In this document: one piece after another, positions 15,601-16,782 of the stretch
How the letters are laid out: each line of letters begins with the position of its first letter
Numbering within the stretch: position 1 is the stretch's first letter
Assembly (NCBI GenBank): GCA_947176675.1
Contig: CAMWRN010000020.1
Span: forward strand, 1-16,782
Source: an uncultured Clostridia bacterium
GTDB taxonomy: Bacteria; Bacillota; Clostridia; Oscillospirales; Ruminococcaceae
Direction: 5' to 3'
DNA: 16,782 nucleotides
Notes under the pieces: generated by a model
Told to the model about the DNA's origin: nothing
Databases searched by the model: none
Seen by the model: only the letters and a program-made list of their open reading frames with translations
Position numbers and translations under genes: made by a program

Positions 15601-16727
15601 GCGAGGTTTTCTGCTTCATCGGGATATTCTTTATTTGCAAAGTAAAAAACTCGGTAGTCGGCAGGTCTGTGAGAAAGCAGCTCCGACACAAGGAATTTCT
15701 CTTCTTCAGCTGTGTAATTTCCAAGCTCAAGCCTGCGGATATTTTCGTTATAAAACCCAGCGTCTCCTGCGGAGTATTCGATTTTTTCGGGGTACTCCTC
15801 ATTCACAGCCGCAAGGAAAGCGAGCTTTATGCAGTCCACGTCACCGTTTCCGCAGCTTGTTCCAAGCGAAGCAAGTTTTTCCTCAATGTCCGAACTGTTG
15901 AGGATCGGAGAATAATATTTCCGTGCAAATTCTTCCTTTGAAAGCTTTATGCCGTTTTTCGCCAAAGCGGCGGCAGTAAGGTCAAGCAGGAAATCAATTG
16001 CGGAAAATTCGTAGCCGCAGATGTCCAGTATCTCAGCGTTCTCGGAAAGAAGCTTTGTGATATTGTTTATTCTCTCGAAGAACAGTTCGATAGTTCTTAT
16101 TCTGGTGGTGTTCACGTCGATAGTGATATCGCCGTCGAACAGCTTGAAATCGATGGTTTCCGACTCGGACAGATCGGGCAGGTTTGCAGCGCAGTTTTCA
16201 AAAAACTCGTTGAAGCAGCCGTCCATGTAATCCTTGTCGATGCGGATTATATCTCCGGGATCGGAGGGCTTCCAGAAAAATCCGCAGGAATATTTTTTGA
16301 AACAGAGAACTTTATTTGTCAGAGGCGTAACGGGAGCGTATCTTTTTCCTTTTTCGCGCATATAGGCTTCGCTTACAATGATCGTATCGTTCTTGCCGTT
16401 TATCATCCAGTCCTCGGCAATAAAAGCGTCTTCGGCGAGCAGGTCGGTGATATAGATATAACCGTCCTGTTCGGCGATCCTGCGAGCTTCGGCAAGGTTG
16501 AAAGCCGACCACTCCTCACCGTCCTCAGACATAAGGAGCATGTCAGCCATACGGCATATGCAGAGCGCATTGCTGTGTGCTTCCTCTTCGCTGCACACAG
16601 ATATCAGGACGTTTTCCGCCGCGGGGTGACAGATAAGACTGCACGACGAAAAATACCTGTCATTCAGCTTATCGGGAAACTCCGCACATTTTTCCTTGAA
16701 TGTGTCATATTGTTTAAAAATATCCAC
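12654..16727 (-). CDS. Giant helical-repeat protein with PH-like domain and C-terminal zinc ribbon, function unknown
   Basis: The product is about 1357 aa with no signal peptide or membrane helix. Residues 1-475 form a unique Cys-rich region I do not recognise. Residues about 477-1097 are about twelve degenerate ~52-aa repeats of the pattern ELC-x-I-x-S-M-x-x-E-x-L, then a charged helix, then Y-x-x-K-I-x-x-R, predicted as an all-helical solenoid. Residues about 1105-1190 look like a beta-rich PH-like domain (SFTMTTEYLYIF then MKRIKVDDIASF). An acidic, Pro/Ala linker follows, then a zinc ribbon (FCDQCG and FCAECG, four Cys). I chose GTG 16727: GGGGG lies eight bases upstream, and a minus-strand TATAAT at 16757-16762 puts transcription start near 16750. 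That makes the in-frame TTG 16751 (1365 aa) unlikely. No enzyme motif is visible. A cytoplasmic scaffold or tether is one guess. Confidence 0.85.
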   Translation of the reverse strand: MDIFKQYDTFKEKCAEFPDKLNDRYFSSCSLICHPAAENVLISVCSEEEAHSNALCICRMADMLLMSEDGEEWSAFNLAEARRIAEQDGYIYITDLLAEDAFIAEDWMINGKNDTIIVSEAYMREKGKRYAPVTPLTNKVLCFKKYSCGFFWKPSDPGDIIRIDKDYMDGCFNEFFENCAANLPDLSESETIDFKLFDGDITIDVNTTRIRTIELFFERINNITKLLSENAEILDICGYEFSAIDFLLDLTAAALAKNGIKLSKEEFARKYYSPILNSSDIEEKLASLGTSCGNGDVDCIKLAFLAAVNEEYPEKIEYSAGDAGFYNENIRRLELGNYTAEEEKFLVSELLSHRPADYRVFYFANKEYPDEAENLAAIAEFWKVAPLSEDEMENVVLGAYLLDENFDEQGRFCAGYEESRILKEQVGKVIDKYGLSNRECIDELEQRMEILDKERRTFNGTLFDTPEEMQLAVKNEAYVQDLCENLSALNESELNALDEHIENTTLDDSTKSKYKLKVKLAMNNVQSAVLEQKCLKLPIMSLDEIIEFKKKIIGEDYPEAVLKPFAAKIKDAFSAAQTTEIERMLESSENMSDEQLDGVAAKLDSDRYDSTISAYYKNKVEEIKEKNIRTKLYGLVDGFESFSKEKLSGLITTLKDSDFPKRLTLPLVKKVTEALNNYEINEAARTFEGVDFATAEQLEKMSSAIESKLFSDDILAPYVLLVEKRRQELLDEELIEMCADIDNMSQDDLVILRGKITGTEKEFDEQLVSKYLDKITQRDCELKNSELAELCKYIFSMEQTELDELKEKLADEKYDKEFTDVYYRKITEREQELLVLELDRLCAGIDDADIEVLEKLKTRILDDERYNDICDEYITAINNRIDAIKLEAYRKIISDVASMNSEEVEAFRKTAEEKRYEIGETLYEESISAADERENILEDQAIEEICGDIESYSFEQAESVRARLSEEGFDPEKIAPYAARIDDRITALHTAALDSYITDIESMNKEQLIQAQIKIGEYAGPDYLKEKYNRIAESAIADIADREIRELCGNISELSAKKSGELIRRINTMPLDETAKSKYIDALDAHIASLKEHEQREYISHLTGDMAEYGINAVHLAVPGMTGLFLTKYENACNTYVSVGRYELPILIHEGNGGDSFTMTTEYLYIFNRGVMKRIKVDDIASFQAKKTLMNSVLTAVEKNGDSSELPNALKKDVIENVAKTLTALVSFIHDRRSAEHMKELLENAVQEKAIQAAAMSAPATAPAVDKPVVTVVSETEETQSGHNDHADYEAEYRQAEPNTPVTPDDIAEPVFEEEEKTTEAEPAAPAEIKIKFCDQCGARITSPTAKFCAECGNKLI

Positions 16728-16756
16728 AGCTACAACCCCCGGTTTATTCAATATAC

Positions 16757-16762
16757 ATTATA
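16757..16762 (-). promoter_or_regulatory. -10 element of the giant repeat-protein gene
   Basis: A perfect minus-strand TATAAT. The matching -35 would fall at the edge of the window (about 16780 onward) and cannot be read in full. Confidence 0.6.
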
Positions 16763-16782
16763 TATGATAACAATTTCTTGAA

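Noticed and set aside
15228..15941. 237-codon plus-strand frame
   Set aside because: Antisense to the unbroken giant-protein frame, no SD and no recognisable features.
16728..16751. TTG start adding eight residues to the giant protein
   Set aside because: It falls at or before the predicted transcription start and has no SD; the GTG at 16727 has both a leader and a G-run SD.
1..16782. CRISPR array, tRNA/rRNA genes, insertion sequences or prophage
   Set aside because: No regularly spaced repeats, cloverleaf-like sequences, transposase motifs or phage genes were seen on either strand.

Overview
The window looks like chromosomal DNA from a Gram-positive Clostridia/Firmicutes bacterium, most plausibly Oscillospiraceae (Ruminococcus-like). 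The evidence is strong Shine-Dalgarno sequences, sigma-A-type promoters with 17-bp spacers, a lipoprotein of the ABC amino-acid type, an NPxTG-type (sortase B class) sorting signal and a ValRS with firmicute-like architecture. The taxon is an inference; no rRNA or tRNA is present to fix it. No CRISPR array, insertion sequence or phage gene was found.

Layout. 1-2040: a complete recQ helicase (+), ending in a bidirectional terminator shared with the convergent amino-acid-binding lipoprotein gene (2039-2917, -). 2918-3466: a short intergenic stretch carrying a 47-codon gene (3078-3221, -) that is essentially a bare sortase sorting signal with its own strong promoter, facing away from the next operon. 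Operator-like repeats lie between the two divergent promoters. 3467-6329: an apparent operon (+) of a 65-aa XRE-type repressor followed by five tandem genes for small four-helix membrane proteins. All five share a DEMQ/DERQ motif and a KG[VA][LM] loop, and three of them share a nearly identical C-terminus. The fourth is broken by a one-base frameshift. A long bidirectional hairpin closes the operon. 6371-9064: a P2-type Ca2+-transporting ATPase (-). 9065-9421: a 357-bp divergent intergenic region with an operator-like palindrome over the presumed ATPase promoter, a cluster of small hairpins and the valS promoter. 9422-12040: valS (+) with its terminator. 12124-12481: a possible 34-codon ORF and a small zinc-ribbon membrane protein gene (both -). 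12654-16727: a gene (-) for a protein of about 1357 residues with a unique N-terminal region, about twelve degenerate ~52-residue helical repeats, a PH-like beta domain, an acidic/proline linker and a C-terminal zinc ribbon.

The housekeeping genes (recQ, valS, the Ca2+ pump and the binding protein) are ordinary. The parts that merit attention are the XRE-controlled membrane-protein array, the stand-alone sorting-signal microprotein beside it, and the giant repeat/PH-like/zinc-ribbon protein. I cannot assign a biochemical function to any of these three from sequence alone. Nothing in the window is diagnostic of a known defence system.
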